NCBI RefSeq assembly: GCF_036206005.1
Contig: NZ_CP108143.1
Span: forward strand, 4,927,501-4,991,500
Reading direction: 5' to 3'
Source: Streptomyces sp. NBC_00178
Lineage (GTDB): Bacteria; Actinomycetota; Actinomycetes; Streptomycetales; Streptomycetaceae
DNA length: 64,000 nt
This document shows positions 1-8,500 of the stretch, piece after piece. The notes beneath the pieces are model-generated. The model saw only the letters and a program-made list of their open reading frames with translations. It did not search any database and was not told the origin of the DNA. The first letter of the stretch is position 1. Each line of letters opens with the position of its first letter. The position numbers and the translations under genes were made by a program.

Positions 1-1
1 C

Positions 2-757
2 GTCGACCAGGACGGCAACGAGGTCGTCCTGCACTCCGTCATCGGCCAGACCGGGCACGGGGTCGGCCCGGGCGAGCCCCGGTCCATCCTCACCGAGCGA
101 TACCAGGGCACCTTCGCCGAACAGGTCACCGTCCCCAGCTGGAACGTGCTGCCCAAGCCGAAGGAGCTCACCTTCGAAGAGGCCGCCTGCCTGCCCACCG
201 CCTGGCTGACGGCCTACCGGATGCTGTTCACCAACGCAGGTGTACGGCCCGGCGACTCCGTCCTCGTGCAGGGTGCGGGCGGCGGTGTCGCCACCGCCGC
301 GATCGTGCTCGGCAAGGCCGCCGGTCTCCGCATGTTCGCCACCAGCCGCGACGAGGCCAAGCGCAAGCGGGCGATCGAACTGGGCGCTGTGGACGCCTGT
401 GAGCCCGGGGCGAGGCTGCCCCAGCGGGTGGACGCCGTCATCGAGACGGTGGGGGCCGCGACCTGGTCCCACTCCGTCAAGTCGCTGCGGCCGGGCGGGA
501 CCCTGGTCATCTCCGGGGCCACCAGCGGAGACCGCCCCTCGCACGCCGAACTGACCCGCATCTTCTTCCTGGAACTCAAGGTCGTCGGTTCCACCATGGG
601 CTCCAAGGACGAGCTGGAGGACCTCCTCTCGTTCTGCGCGGCCACCGGCGTGCGGCCCGTCATCGACGGGACGCTGCCGCTGGACCGGGCCCGCGAGGGC
701 TTCGAACGCCTCGCCGCTGGGGACCTGTTCGGGAAGATCGTGCTCACCACCTCGTGA
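2..757 (+). CDS. Zinc-type (MDR) alcohol dehydrogenase / quinone oxidoreductase, 5' truncated
   Basis: The reading frame is open from the left edge, so the N-terminal part (about one third of a usual 330-residue protein) lies outside the window. Visible are the end of the GroES-like catalytic domain and the whole Rossmann nucleotide-binding domain. This carries the glycine-rich loop VQGAGGGVATAA, then TSRDEAKRKRAIELGA and a C-terminal GKIVL segment typical of medium-chain NAD(P)H-dependent reductases. The zinc-ligand region is missing from view, so zinc dependence cannot be judged. The stop overlaps the GTG start of the next gene by four bases, implying translational coupling. The substrate cannot be predicted. 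Confidence 0.85.
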   Translation, partial: VDQDGNEVVLHSVIGQTGHGVGPGEPRSILTERYQGTFAEQVTVPSWNVLPKPKELTFEEAACLPTAWLTAYRMLFTNAGVRPGDSVLVQGAGGGVATAAIVLGKAAGLRMFATSRDEAKRKRAIELGAVDACEPGARLPQRVDAVIETVGAATWSHSVKSLRPGGTLVISGATSGDRPSHAELTRIFFLELKVVGSTMGSKDELEDLLSFCAATGVRPVIDGTLPLDRAREGFERLAAGDLFGKIVLTTS

Positions 758-1299
758 GCCCGGCCGACGCGCTGCCCACGCCGGAGGGTCTGCTGCTGCG
801 GCCCTGGCGGTCCGGTGACGCGCCCGCCGTACTCCGCGCCTTCGCGGCGGAGGAGATGGCCCGTCAGGCGGCGCGGCCGGTCACGACCACGGCCGAGGCG
901 CTGGACTGGATCGCCGGCCGGGCCGCCGAACGGGCCGCGGGCACCGGATTCGCCTGGGCCGTCGTCCGGGACGGAGAGGCGCTGGGGTCCGTGGCCGTCA
1001 CGGCGGTCAGTCACGTCCACGACACCGGCTGGGTGTCGTACTGGACCGCCGGATCGGCCCGGGGGACAGGGGTCGCGGCGGCCGGCGTACGCGAACTGGC
1101 GCGCTGGGCCTTCGCCGAACTCGGTCTCCACCGGCTCGAACTCGGGCACCGAACGAACAATTCCGCCTCCTGCTCCGTCGCCCTGCGGGCCGGCTTCGCC
1201 CCGGAGGGCGTCGAGCGCGCGAAACTCCGCTACGGGAGTGAGCGCTACGACGTGGAGCGGCACGCCCGCCTCGCCACCGACCCTGTCAATCTCGGTTGA
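754..1299 (+). CDS. GNAT family N-acetyltransferase (RimJ/RimL-like)
   Basis: 181 residues. It begins with the LLLRPWRSGDAPAVLRAF segment typical of RimJ/RimL-type acetyltransferases and ends with NNSASCSVALRAGFAPEGV, the usual ASxxVxxKxGF-type end of the fold. The family transfers acetyl from acetyl-CoA to amino groups of ribosomal proteins or small molecules; the acceptor here is unknown. The GTG start overlaps the upstream dehydrogenase stop (GTGA), so the two are probably co-translated. Its last codons run into the -35 box of the next transcription unit. Confidence 0.85.
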   Translation: MSPADALPTPEGLLLRPWRSGDAPAVLRAFAAEEMARQAARPVTTTAEALDWIAGRAAERAAGTGFAWAVVRDGEALGSVAVTAVSHVHDTGWVSYWTAGSARGTGVAAAGVRELARWAFAELGLHRLELGHRTNNSASCSVALRAGFAPEGVERAKLRYGSERYDVERHARLATDPVNLG

Positions 1300-1332
1300 C
1301 GCGCCCTCTGGTGTCAACGTATGTTGACACCA
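1296..1332 (+). promoter_or_regulatory. Leaderless promoter covered by a 10-bp-arm palindromic operator
   Basis: A TTGACG box at 1296-1301 and a TATGTT box at 1320-1325 are 18 bp apart, which fits a sigma-70-type promoter. Seven bases after the -10 comes the A of the ATG at 1332, so the transcript would be leaderless; there is no Shine-Dalgarno sequence. Lying over the -10 is a perfect inverted repeat: TGGTGTCAAC at 1309-1318 and GTTGACACCA at 1323-1332, separated by GTAT. The small HTH protein encoded immediately downstream is the obvious candidate to bind it (inference). Confidence 0.65.
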
Positions 1333-1541
1333 TGACCGAAGCAACGGACCTCGCCGCCCGTGCCGGCGACCACGACCCGCGAGTCGGGCTCCGCGCGGTC
1401 GCCGCGCTGCGGCGGCTGCTGGAACAACTCGAAGCCGTCCAGGTGAGAAGCGCCCGCGCGAAGGGCTGGTCGTGGCAGGAGATCGCTGCCGAGCTGGGTG
1501 TCAGCAGGCAGGCCGTGCACAAGAAGTACGGGAGGCATTGA
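1332..1541 (+). CDS. Small helix-turn-helix protein
   Basis: 69 residues from the ATG at 1332; an in-frame TTG at 1296 would add 12 residues but lies inside the promoter. The C-terminal half, WSWQEIAAELGVSRQAVHKK, is a clear HTH in which the recognition helix almost ends the protein. The N-terminal half is a short amphipathic helix (LRAVAALRRLLEQLEAVQ) that could dimerise. The stop codon overlaps the start of the Clp-N gene by one base. Pairing of such an HTH protein with a Clp-N protein recurs in Streptomyces (recollection). It probably represses its own operon through the palindrome at the start codon. Confidence 0.85.
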   Translation: MTEATDLAARAGDHDPRVGLRAVAALRRLLEQLEAVQVRSARAKGWSWQEIAAELGVSRQAVHKKYGRH

Positions 1542-2113
1542 TGTTCGAGCGATTCACCAAGGGGGCCCGGGCCGCGGTGACGGGCGCGGTGACCCACGCC
1601 GAGCGGGCCGGAGCGGACGCGATCACGGAGGAGCACCTGCTGTTCTCCCTGCTGGACCAGGAGGGCAGCCGGGCCTCGTTCGCCGTGGCCGCACTCGGGC
1701 TCACCGACCGCAGGGCCTCCATCGAGGCGGCGTTCGCGGAGACCCGCCGCCGCGGCGGGCTCACCAAGGCCGACACGGAGGCGCTGGCGGGCCTGGGCAT
1801 CGACGTCACCGAGATCGTGGCCCGGGTCGAGGGCGCGCACGGTGCGGGCGTCCTCGCGGGCGACCGCAGGAGCCGGCGGTGGTGGTCGGGTCAACGGCCC
1901 TTCACCACGGGGGCGAAAGGCGTGCTGGAGAAGTCGCTGCGCATCGCTCTGGGCCGCCGCGACCGCTTCATCGGCGAGGAACACCTCCTGCTCGCGCTGA
2001 CGGCCTGCCCCGGATCGGTCGCAGAGGTGCTCGCCGACCACGGCGCGACCTACACGGCGGTGGAACGGGCGCTCTACGGAACCGGCGGGCACGGGCAGGC
2101 CCTCGCCGGCTGA
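1541..2113 (+). CDS. Clp repeat (Clp-N) domain protein without ATPase domain
   Basis: 190 residues from the ATG at 1541, preceded by GGGAGG. An upstream in-frame GTG at 1472 would overlap the HTH gene and is unlikely. It contains two copies of the Clp N-terminal repeat. The first starts FERFTKGARAAVTGAVTHA with EEHLLFSLL, and the second starts FTTGAKGVLEKSLRIAL with GEEHLLLALTA. These match the N-terminal domains of ClpA/ClpC, but there are no Walker motifs. The repeats are known to bind substrates or adaptors, so this could be an adaptor for ClpC, or a substrate sensor working with the HTH partner (inference). The stop lies in the first unit of a 9-bp tandem repeat. Confidence 0.85.
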   Translation: MFERFTKGARAAVTGAVTHAERAGADAITEEHLLFSLLDQEGSRASFAVAALGLTDRRASIEAAFAETRRRGGLTKADTEALAGLGIDVTEIVARVEGAHGAGVLAGDRRSRRWWSGQRPFTTGAKGVLEKSLRIALGRRDRFIGEEHLLLALTACPGSVAEVLADHGATYTAVERALYGTGGHGQALAG

Positions 2114-2145
2114 CCCGGCTGACCCGGCTGACCCGGCTGACCCGG
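2110..2145 (+). repeat. Four tandem copies of CTGACCCGG
   Basis: A 9-bp unit repeated four times without change, starting at the end of the Clp-N gene. Because 9 is a multiple of three, each copy carries an in-frame TGA, giving four stop codons in a row in the gene's frame. It is probably slippage-generated. Confidence 0.9.
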
Positions 2146-2281
2146 CGGGCACGGCCGGCACGGGGCAGGGCCTGGCCGGTCGACCCGGCCCGGCCGGCGG
2201 GAGGCGGCCTGACCGACCGCGCCCACCGGCGAAGCACGGTGTGCCGGGGACCTGCCGGGCGTCAGGAGCGGGGCGCGGCCG

Positions 2282-2325
2282 GGCACCCGCCCCGGGCTGC
2301 AAACCGCACCCCGGGGCGGCGTGCC
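2282..2325. terminator. Bidirectional hairpin between convergent genes
   Basis: The core arms CGCCCCGGG (2288-2296) and CCCGGGGCG (2310-2318) pair perfectly. GGCAC (2282-2286) and GTGCC (2321-2325) extend the stem past a small internal loop. It lies between the convergent Clp-N (+) and PadR (-) genes. Confidence 0.6.
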
Positions 2326-2347
2326 GCTCACCGGTCCTGCCGGGGCG

Positions 2348-3331
2348 TCAGGACCCCTTACGGTCCCGGGGCGCCCCGTCCGCGCCCGCAGGTCTCCGCA
2401 GAAGCGCCTCGATGCGCGTCGCGGCCGCAGACAGGTGGCCGCGGGCCTCGGTGAGCTGGGCCTCGGTGACGCCCCGGTCCCGCGCCGCGTCCCGGATGTC
2501 GTCGCGGAAGCGGTCCAGGAGCCGGTCCAGGTCCCGGGCGGGATCCCCGGTGGACGCGGCATCGGCCGCCCACTCGACGTGCGGCTCCTCGGGGGCGGGC
2601 CGGGTGTAGTGCGACCAGGTGCCCGTGCCCGCGAAGCTGCCGAGCCGGCCGGTGATCTCGGCCAGCCCTTCCTGCACGCCCTTAGGCCAGTCGCCCCGCG
2701 CGAAGTGCTCCTGCACCTGCCGGGCGGCGTCTCGCATCTGCTCCCGCGCCTTCTCGTGCGCCTCCTTGGCCTGGCGGCGGGCCTGCTCGGCCTCCTCGCG
2801 GGCCCGGCGGGACTCGTCCTTCGCCCGGCGGGCCTGCTCCTTCCACTCCTGCTTGGCCTTGCGGAGCTCCTCCTTGGCCGTCCGCCAGGCCTCCTTGTCG
2901 GCCGGGCCCGGGTCCCAGCCGGACCGGCCGCCGCCGGAGGGGCGGCGGGACTCGGAGGCCGCCGCACGCATCTCGCTGCGGAGCTGCCCCGCCGCGCCGC
3001 GTACGTCGTCGCGTATCTCGGCGGCCAGCTCGGAGACCGAGTCGCGGATCTCCAGCTCCAGATCGGCCAGCTCGCCGCCCCGGCCCGCCAGTTCGGCCCG
3101 CCCCGCGTCGGTGATCGAATAGACCTTGCGGCCGCCCTCGGTGGCGTGGGTGACCAGGCCCTCCGCCTCCAGCTTCGCGAGCCGCGGGTAGACCGTGCCC
3201 GCCGACGGCGCGTACAGGCCCTGGAAGCGCTCCTCCAGGAGCCTGATCACCTCGTAGCCGTGGCGGGGGGCCTCGTCCAGCAGCTTGAGGAGGTAGAGGC
3301 GCAGACGGCCGTGGGCGAATACGGGGGGCAT
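2348..3331 (-). CDS. PadR family transcriptional regulator with long coiled-coil tail
   Basis: 327 residues. The PadR winged helix occupies about residues 1-90: LYLLKLLDEAPRHGYEVI, then GTVYPRLAKLEAEGLV and RKVYSITDAGRAEL. Most PadR proteins are 110-180 residues long. This one continues with a highly charged segment rich in Glu, Lys, Arg and Ala (about 140-230) that should form an extended coiled coil, then a C-terminal helical region. The ATG follows the stop of the DUF4097 gene by one base, so the two are an operon. The obvious target is the operon's own promoter with its ATATCG repeats. Confidence 0.88.
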   Translation of the reverse strand: MPPVFAHGRLRLYLLKLLDEAPRHGYEVIRLLEERFQGLYAPSAGTVYPRLAKLEAEGLVTHATEGGRKVYSITDAGRAELAGRGGELADLELEIRDSVSELAAEIRDDVRGAAGQLRSEMRAAASESRRPSGGGRSGWDPGPADKEAWRTAKEELRKAKQEWKEQARRAKDESRRAREEAEQARRQAKEAHEKAREQMRDAARQVQEHFARGDWPKGVQEGLAEITGRLGSFAGTGTWSHYTRPAPEEPHVEWAADAASTGDPARDLDRLLDRFRDDIRDAARDRGVTEAQLTEARGHLSAAATRIEALLRRPAGADGAPRDRKGS

Positions 3332-3332
3332 G

Positions 3333-4190
3333 TCAGAGCACCTTTCCGGTCGGCTCGCCGTCGTGTGGGGCGTCCTGCGCGGGTGGGCGGCGCAGGAGCG
3401 CGATGGAGCCCGAGACGGTCGTCGCCTTCAGCTTGCCGGTGCCCGCCCCCAGCGTGCCGGTGATCTTCTTCGCTCCCCACTGCCCGCCGACCCGCAGGTC
3501 CTCGAAGGCGTTGGAGACGGTGCCGCTCGCGGTGTTCGCCTCGACCTTCGCGTCCGCCGGGTGCGGCAGGCGGATGGCGATCTCGCCGGAGACCGACGTC
3601 AGCCTGATGTCCGTCGGCTTGGGCGAGGTGTCCAGGTCGAGCACCATGTGGCCCGTGACGGACTCCGCCCTCACCGAGGTGCCGGCGCCGTCGACGACCG
3701 TCAGATCCCCCGACACGGACTGGAACCGGAGGTCACCGGTGACGTTCTGCGCTTCGAGGCCGCCGGACACGGTCTCGGCGCGGACGCCCCCGTCGAGCCC
3801 GACCAGGGTGCTGTCGCCGGAGATGCCCCGGAGCTCCGTGCGTCCCCGGATGCCCGAGACGACGGCGTCGGCGCCGACCACGCCCACCTCCACCGCCGCG
3901 CCCGCCGGGACGGCGAGGGAGACGGCGGCGCTGCGCCGCGAGGACCGGCGGTCGAGCCAGGTGAGGAGTCCCTGCCAGGGCAGATCCTCATAGGCGACGG
4001 TCAGGACGCCGTCCCGTTGCGTGACGATCAGGGGAGGGCCGTCGATCCCGGACACCTCCAGCCGGGCCGTCGGCCCGTCGGTGCCGACGACATTGACCAC
4101 GCCGTCGACGATGCGCACCTTGAGTACGGTGACCGGCTCGTCGAAGGCGAGCTTCTGGGGCTCGGCGACGGTCCACGTCGACTCGGGCAT
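3333..4190 (-). CDS. DUF4097 family beta-strand repeat protein
   Basis: 285 residues from the ATG at 4190, which has GGAGG eight bases upstream; the longer frame to 4247 crosses the operator and lacks a ribosome site. From about residue 95 the protein is a string of short repeats. Examples are VSGDLTVVDGAG, VRAESVTGHMVLD and ASGTVSNAFEDL, the beta-helix pattern of the DUF4097 'putative adhesin' family. No signal peptide or transmembrane segment is visible, so a cytoplasmic place is likely. Members are often encoded beside PadR regulators, as here, but their molecular role is unknown. Confidence 0.82.
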   Translation of the reverse strand: MPESTWTVAEPQKLAFDEPVTVLKVRIVDGVVNVVGTDGPTARLEVSGIDGPPLIVTQRDGVLTVAYEDLPWQGLLTWLDRRSSRRSAAVSLAVPAGAAVEVGVVGADAVVSGIRGRTELRGISGDSTLVGLDGGVRAETVSGGLEAQNVTGDLRFQSVSGDLTVVDGAGTSVRAESVTGHMVLDLDTSPKPTDIRLTSVSGEIAIRLPHPADAKVEANTASGTVSNAFEDLRVGGQWGAKKITGTLGAGTGKLKATTVSGSIALLRRPPAQDAPHDGEPTGKVL

Positions 4191-4220
4191 GGATCTGACC
4201 TCCCGCTGTGCGGCGCGACG

Positions 4221-4258
4221 CAACATATCGCGTCTTCTGGACAACACGATATATCGCG
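4221..4258 (-). promoter_or_regulatory. Putative PadR operator: two ATATCGCG boxes
   Basis: Upstream of the DUF4097-padR operon are two related boxes. One is CAACATATCGCG (4221-4232). The other contains the perfect palindrome CGATATATCG (4247-4256), is also followed by CG, and is also preceded by CAACA. AT-rich dyads stand out in this GC-rich DNA. Binding by the downstream PadR protein is inferred. Confidence 0.5.
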
Positions 4259-4333
4259 GATCGGAGAAGTCAAGGGAAAGGCGTCGAGGGGGGACGGTGT
4301 GAGGTCGCGGAGTCTCGCTATTCGTTCATATCT

Positions 4334-4352
4334 GGGCAAATTGCCCTAGCGT
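4334..4352 (+). promoter_or_regulatory. Palindrome and -10 box before a probable leaderless gene
   Basis: The inverted repeat GGGCAA-A-TTGCCC (4334-4346) abuts TAGCGT (4347-4352), a TAnnnT-type -10 box. The ATG at 4360 is eight bases after the -10 and has no ribosome site, so transcription may start at the start codon. No convincing -35 is seen. Confidence 0.4.
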
Positions 4353-4359
4353 ATGGGGC

Positions 4360-5217
4360 ATGACCGCGACATCCGTGGGCGCCTTGCTGCTGTGCCGGGC
4401 CGCCCCCCTGAGCGTTCGGCCCGTGGCCCACCTCCTGCAGGAGGGCATGTCGCTCGTGCCCGCGGGGGACGGCTGGAGCGTGCTCGTCCCCGAGGGGAAG
4501 CCCTGGCGCAGGGACGGGTCGCCGGGTGACGGGGGTGTCGGGGCCGAGCCCGTCGACCGGGTCGTCGGCGGCTGGGCGACCGCCCTGGCTGTGGGATCCA
4601 CCTGGCCGGTGCTCGCCCTGTGGTGGGACGGCGACCGGTCCGGATACACCCTCGCCGCCGGTTTCCGGCGTCCGGTCGGCTACACCTGGCTGGCCGACGG
4701 CACGCCCGTCGGTGAGGACGAGGCCATGCGGACGTTCGGCGTCCGGCTGGGCCTCGACCCCGTCCTCGACGTCCAGGCGCTGGAGGGGCTCACCCGTGCG
4801 GACCCGGAGGCGGACGCCGACATCCGGCTGCGCGGGCTGCTGGCCGTGCTGAGCCGGACCGGGGTGGAGCTGCCGCCCGGGCTCACCCCCGGCGAATCCG
4901 CCGACCGGCTGCGCTCGGTCGCCGGAATCCTGCCGCAGGCGGAACAGATCGAATGGGCCGGCTGGCGGGACGCCGTCCGCGTGGAACTGGACACCGTGGA
5001 GAGCGGGAGCCTCGGCCCCTGGGTGCTCGGACCGAGGGCCCGGGCGATCGCCTCGGCGCAGGTGGCCGCCGGACTGCCGCTCACCCTGTGGGGCGCGCGC
5101 CGGCGCAGCGGTGGCTGGGCCGCGGCGGGCCTGCTCCTGCTGGTGCAAGGGCTGCTCGGCTTCGCGTACGACCGTCTCAGGGGGAGCGCGGGAGGCTCCT
5201 GGAGCTCCGGCCGGTGA
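4360..5217 (+). CDS. Conserved-looking hypothetical protein with C-terminal membrane helix
   Basis: 285 residues; I do not recognise a named family. The N-terminal half is a compact tryptophan-rich domain (PAGDGWSVLVPEGKPW, TALAVGSTWPVLALWWD, FRRPVGYTWLADG). The middle is helical and acidic. The C-terminus has one hydrophobic segment, WAAAGLLLLVQGLLGFAYDRL, at about residues 250-270. That suggests a tail-anchored protein with a cytoplasmic body. No catalytic motif is apparent. It ends 24 bp from a convergent small gene. Confidence 0.75.
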   Translation: MTATSVGALLLCRAAPLSVRPVAHLLQEGMSLVPAGDGWSVLVPEGKPWRRDGSPGDGGVGAEPVDRVVGGWATALAVGSTWPVLALWWDGDRSGYTLAAGFRRPVGYTWLADGTPVGEDEAMRTFGVRLGLDPVLDVQALEGLTRADPEADADIRLRGLLAVLSRTGVELPPGLTPGESADRLRSVAGILPQAEQIEWAGWRDAVRVELDTVESGSLGPWVLGPRARAIASAQVAAGLPLTLWGARRRSGGWAAAGLLLLVQGLLGFAYDRLRGSAGGSWSSGR

Positions 5218-5240
5218 GCGGGGGCGTCAGGCGCCGGTGA

Positions 5241-5423
5241 CTACTCGTCCTCGTCCTCGTCGTCCAGGCGCGCGAGCCAGGTCGCGAGACGCTCGACGGG
5301 AACCTCGAAGTCGGGATTGAGGTCGACGAACGTACGAAGCTGCTCGGCGAGCCACTCGAAGGTGACCTCCTCCTCGCCGCGCCGCTTCTCCAGTTCCTCG
5401 ATGCCACGGTCCGTGAAGTACAT
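5241..5423 (-). CDS. Small acidic protein (DUF6104-like)
   Basis: 60 residues, beginning MYFTDRGIEELEKRRGEEE and ending in an Asp/Glu run (DDEDEDE). The ATG at 5423 is chosen because the protein is compact from there and the longer frame upstream has the composition of non-coding DNA. TATTCT at 5430-5435 sits seven bases before the ATG on this strand, so the mRNA may be leaderless. I believe it belongs to a small family conserved beside the 2-oxoglutarate dehydrogenase gene in Streptomyces; the function is unknown. Confidence 0.8.
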   Translation of the reverse strand: MYFTDRGIEELEKRRGEEEVTFEWLAEQLRTFVDLNPDFEVPVERLATWLARLDDEDEDE

Positions 5424-5456
5424 GGGACAAGAATAACGAGGTCCGGAAACCCGGGA

Positions 5457-5489
5457 GCCCGGCCCCGCGCAGATCTCGCGGAGCCGGGC
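5457..5489 (-). terminator. Hairpin downstream of kgd
   Basis: GCCCGGC (5457-5463) pairs with GCCGGGC (5483-5489), and CGCG (5466-5469) pairs with CGCG (5477-5480), with a 2x2 internal loop. It lies 24 bp past the kgd stop codon. Confidence 0.6.
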
Positions 5490-5512
5490 CCTCGGTTGCG
5501 TACAGCGGCTGA

Positions 5513-8500
5513 TCAGGCCTCGAAGACCTCGTTGACCAGCTGGGTCTGCTCGGCCTGGTGACGCTTGGCCGAACCGACCGCGGGGGACGAACCGTGCGGC
5601 CGCGAGATGCGGCGCAGGCGCTCGCCGTGCGGCACGTCGGCGCCGACGGCCAGGTCCAGGTGGTCGATCAGGTTGAGCGCGATGAACGGCCACGCACCCT
5701 GGTTCGCCGGCTCCTCCTGGGCCCAGAGGTACTTCTCGGCGTTCGGGTACTTGGCGATCTCGGCCTGGATCTCCGCACCCGGCAGCGGGTACAGACGCTC
5801 CAGACGGATGATCGCCGTCTCCGTGTCACCGCGCTTCTCGCGCTCGGCGTCCAGGTCGTAGTAGAGCTTGCCCGCGCAGAAGACGACCTTGCGGACCGCC
5901 TCGGCGTTGACCGACTCGTCACCGATGACCGGACGGAAGCCGCCGGTGGTGAACTCCTCCGCCTTCGAGGCCGCGGCCTTGAGACGCAGCATCGACTTCG
6001 GGGTGAAGACGATCAGCGGCTTGTGGTGCGGGTTGTGCACCTGCCACCGCAGGAGGTGGAAGTAGTTCGACGGGAGCGTGGGCATCGCGACCGTCATGTT
6101 GTCCTGCGCGCACATCTGCAGGAAACGCTCGGGGCGGGCGGACGAGTGGTCCGGGCCCTGGCCCTCGTAGCCGTGCGGCAGCAGCAGGGTGACGCCGGAC
6201 GTCTGGCCCCACTTCTGCTCGGCCGAGGAGATGAACTCGTCGACGACGGTCTGGGCGCCGTTGACGAAGTCACCGAACTGCGCCTCCCAGATGACCAGCG
6301 ACTCCGGGCGGGCCAGCGAGTAGCCGTACTCGAAGCCCATCGCCGCGTACTCGCTGAGGAGCGAGTCGTAGACGTTGTAGCGGGCCTGGTCGTCGGCCAG
6401 GTACAGCAGCGGGGTGTAGTCCTCGCCGGTCTTCTGGTCGACGAGGACGGCGTGGCGCTGTCCGAACGTGCCGCGGCGGGTGTCCTGGCCGGCGAGCCGG
6501 ACCGGGGTGCCCTCCATCAGCAGCGAGCCGATGGCCAGGGTCTCGCCCATGCCCCAGTCGATCGTGCCGTTCTCCACCGAGGCCGCGCGACGCTGCATCT
6601 GCGGCATCAGACGGGGGTGGACGGTGATCTCGTCGGGGATGTTGACCTGGGACTCGGCGATCAGCTTCACGACCTCCGAGGAGATCGCGGTGTTCACCGC
6701 CACGGGGAACTCGGCCTGGACGTCCGGGACATGCGGCTGGGAAGGCGCCGAGGTGGCCTCGCGGACCTCCGCGAAGACCTTCTCCAGCTGGCCCTGGAAG
6801 TCCTGGAGCGCCTGCTCCGCCTCTTCCAGCGTGATGTCGCCGCGACCGATGAGGGACTCGGTGTAGAGCTTGCGCACCGAGCGCTTCTTGTCGATCAGCG
6901 TGTACATCTGCGGGTTGGTGAACTCCGGGTTGTCGCCCTCGTTGTGACCGCGGCGGCGGTAGCAGATGAGGTCGATCACGACGTCCTTGTTGAACGTCTG
7001 CCGGTACTCGAAGGCGAGCCGCGCGACGCGGACCACGGCCTCCGGGTCGTCGCCGTTGACGTGGATGATCGGCGCCTCGATCATGCGCGCCACGTCCGTG
7101 GCGTACATGGACGAGCGCGAGGACTCCGGGGCGGCGGTGAAGCCGACCTGGTTGTTGATCACCACGTGCACGGTGCCGCCGGTGCGGTAGCCGCGCAGCT
7201 GGGACATGTTGAGCGTCTCGGCGACGACACCCTGGCCCGCGAAGGCCGCGTCGCCGTGGAGCGCGACGGGCAGGACGGTGAAGTCCGTGCCGCCCTTGTT
7301 GATGATGTCCTGCTTGGCGCGCGCGATGCCCTCGAGGACCGGGTCGACGGCCTCCAGGTGCGAGGGGTTGGCGGCCAGCGAGACCTTGATCTGCTCGCCG
7401 TCCAGACCGGTGAAGGTGCCCTCGGCGCCCAGGTGGTACTTGACGTCGCCCGAGCCGTGCATCGACCGCGGGTCGAGGTTGCCCTCGAACTCCCGGAAGA
7501 TCTGGGCGTACGACTTGCCCACGATGTTCGCCAGGACGTTCAGGCGGCCGCGGTGGGCCATGCCGATGACGACCTCGTCGAGGCGGGCCTCGGCGGCGGA
7601 GTCGATGACCGCGTCGAGCAGCGGGATGACGGACTCGCCGCCCTCCAGCGAGAACCGCTTCTGGCCGACGTACTTGGTCTGCAGGAACGTCTCGAACGCC
7701 TCGGCGGCGTTGAGGCGGCGCAGGATCCGCAGCTGCTCCTCGCGCTCCGGAGCGGGGCGCGGACGCTCCACCCGGTCCTGGAGCCACTTGCGCTCCTTCG
7801 GCTCCTGGATGTGCATGAACTCGATGCCGGTGGTGCGGCAGTACGACTCACGCAGGACGCCGAGGATGTCGCGGAGCTTCATCATCGTCTTGCCGGCGAA
7901 GCCGCCGACCGCGAAGTCGCGCTCCAGGTCCCACAGGGTGAGGCCGTGCTCGGTGATGTCCAGGTCGGGGTGCTTGCGCTGGCGGTACTCCAGCGGGTCG
8001 GTGTCGGCCATGACGTGGCCGCGGACCCGGTAGGAGTGGATCAGCTCGAAGACCCGCGCGGCCTTGGTGACGTCGTCGTCGTGCGAGGCGTCGATGTCCC
8101 TGAGCCAGCGGACCGGCTCGTAGGGGATGCGGAGCGCCTTGAAGATCTCGTCGTAGAACTCGTTCTCGCCGAGCAGCAGCTGCGACAGGACGCGGAGGAA
8201 CTCGCCGGACGCCGCACCCTGGATGACCCGGTGGTCGTACGTCGAGGTCAGCGTCATGACCTTGGAGATGCCCAGCTTGTTCAGGGTGTCCTGCGAGGTG
8301 CCCTGGAACTCCGCGGGGTAGTCCATCGCACCGACGCCCATGATGAGGCCCTGTCCGGGCATCAGGCGGGGCACGGAGTGGACGGTGCCGATGCCGCCGG
8401 GGTTGGTCAGCGAGGCGGTGACCCCGGAGAAGTCGTCCATGCCGAGCTTGCCGACGCGGGCACGGCGGACGATGTCCTCGTAGGCCTGCCAGAACTCGAA

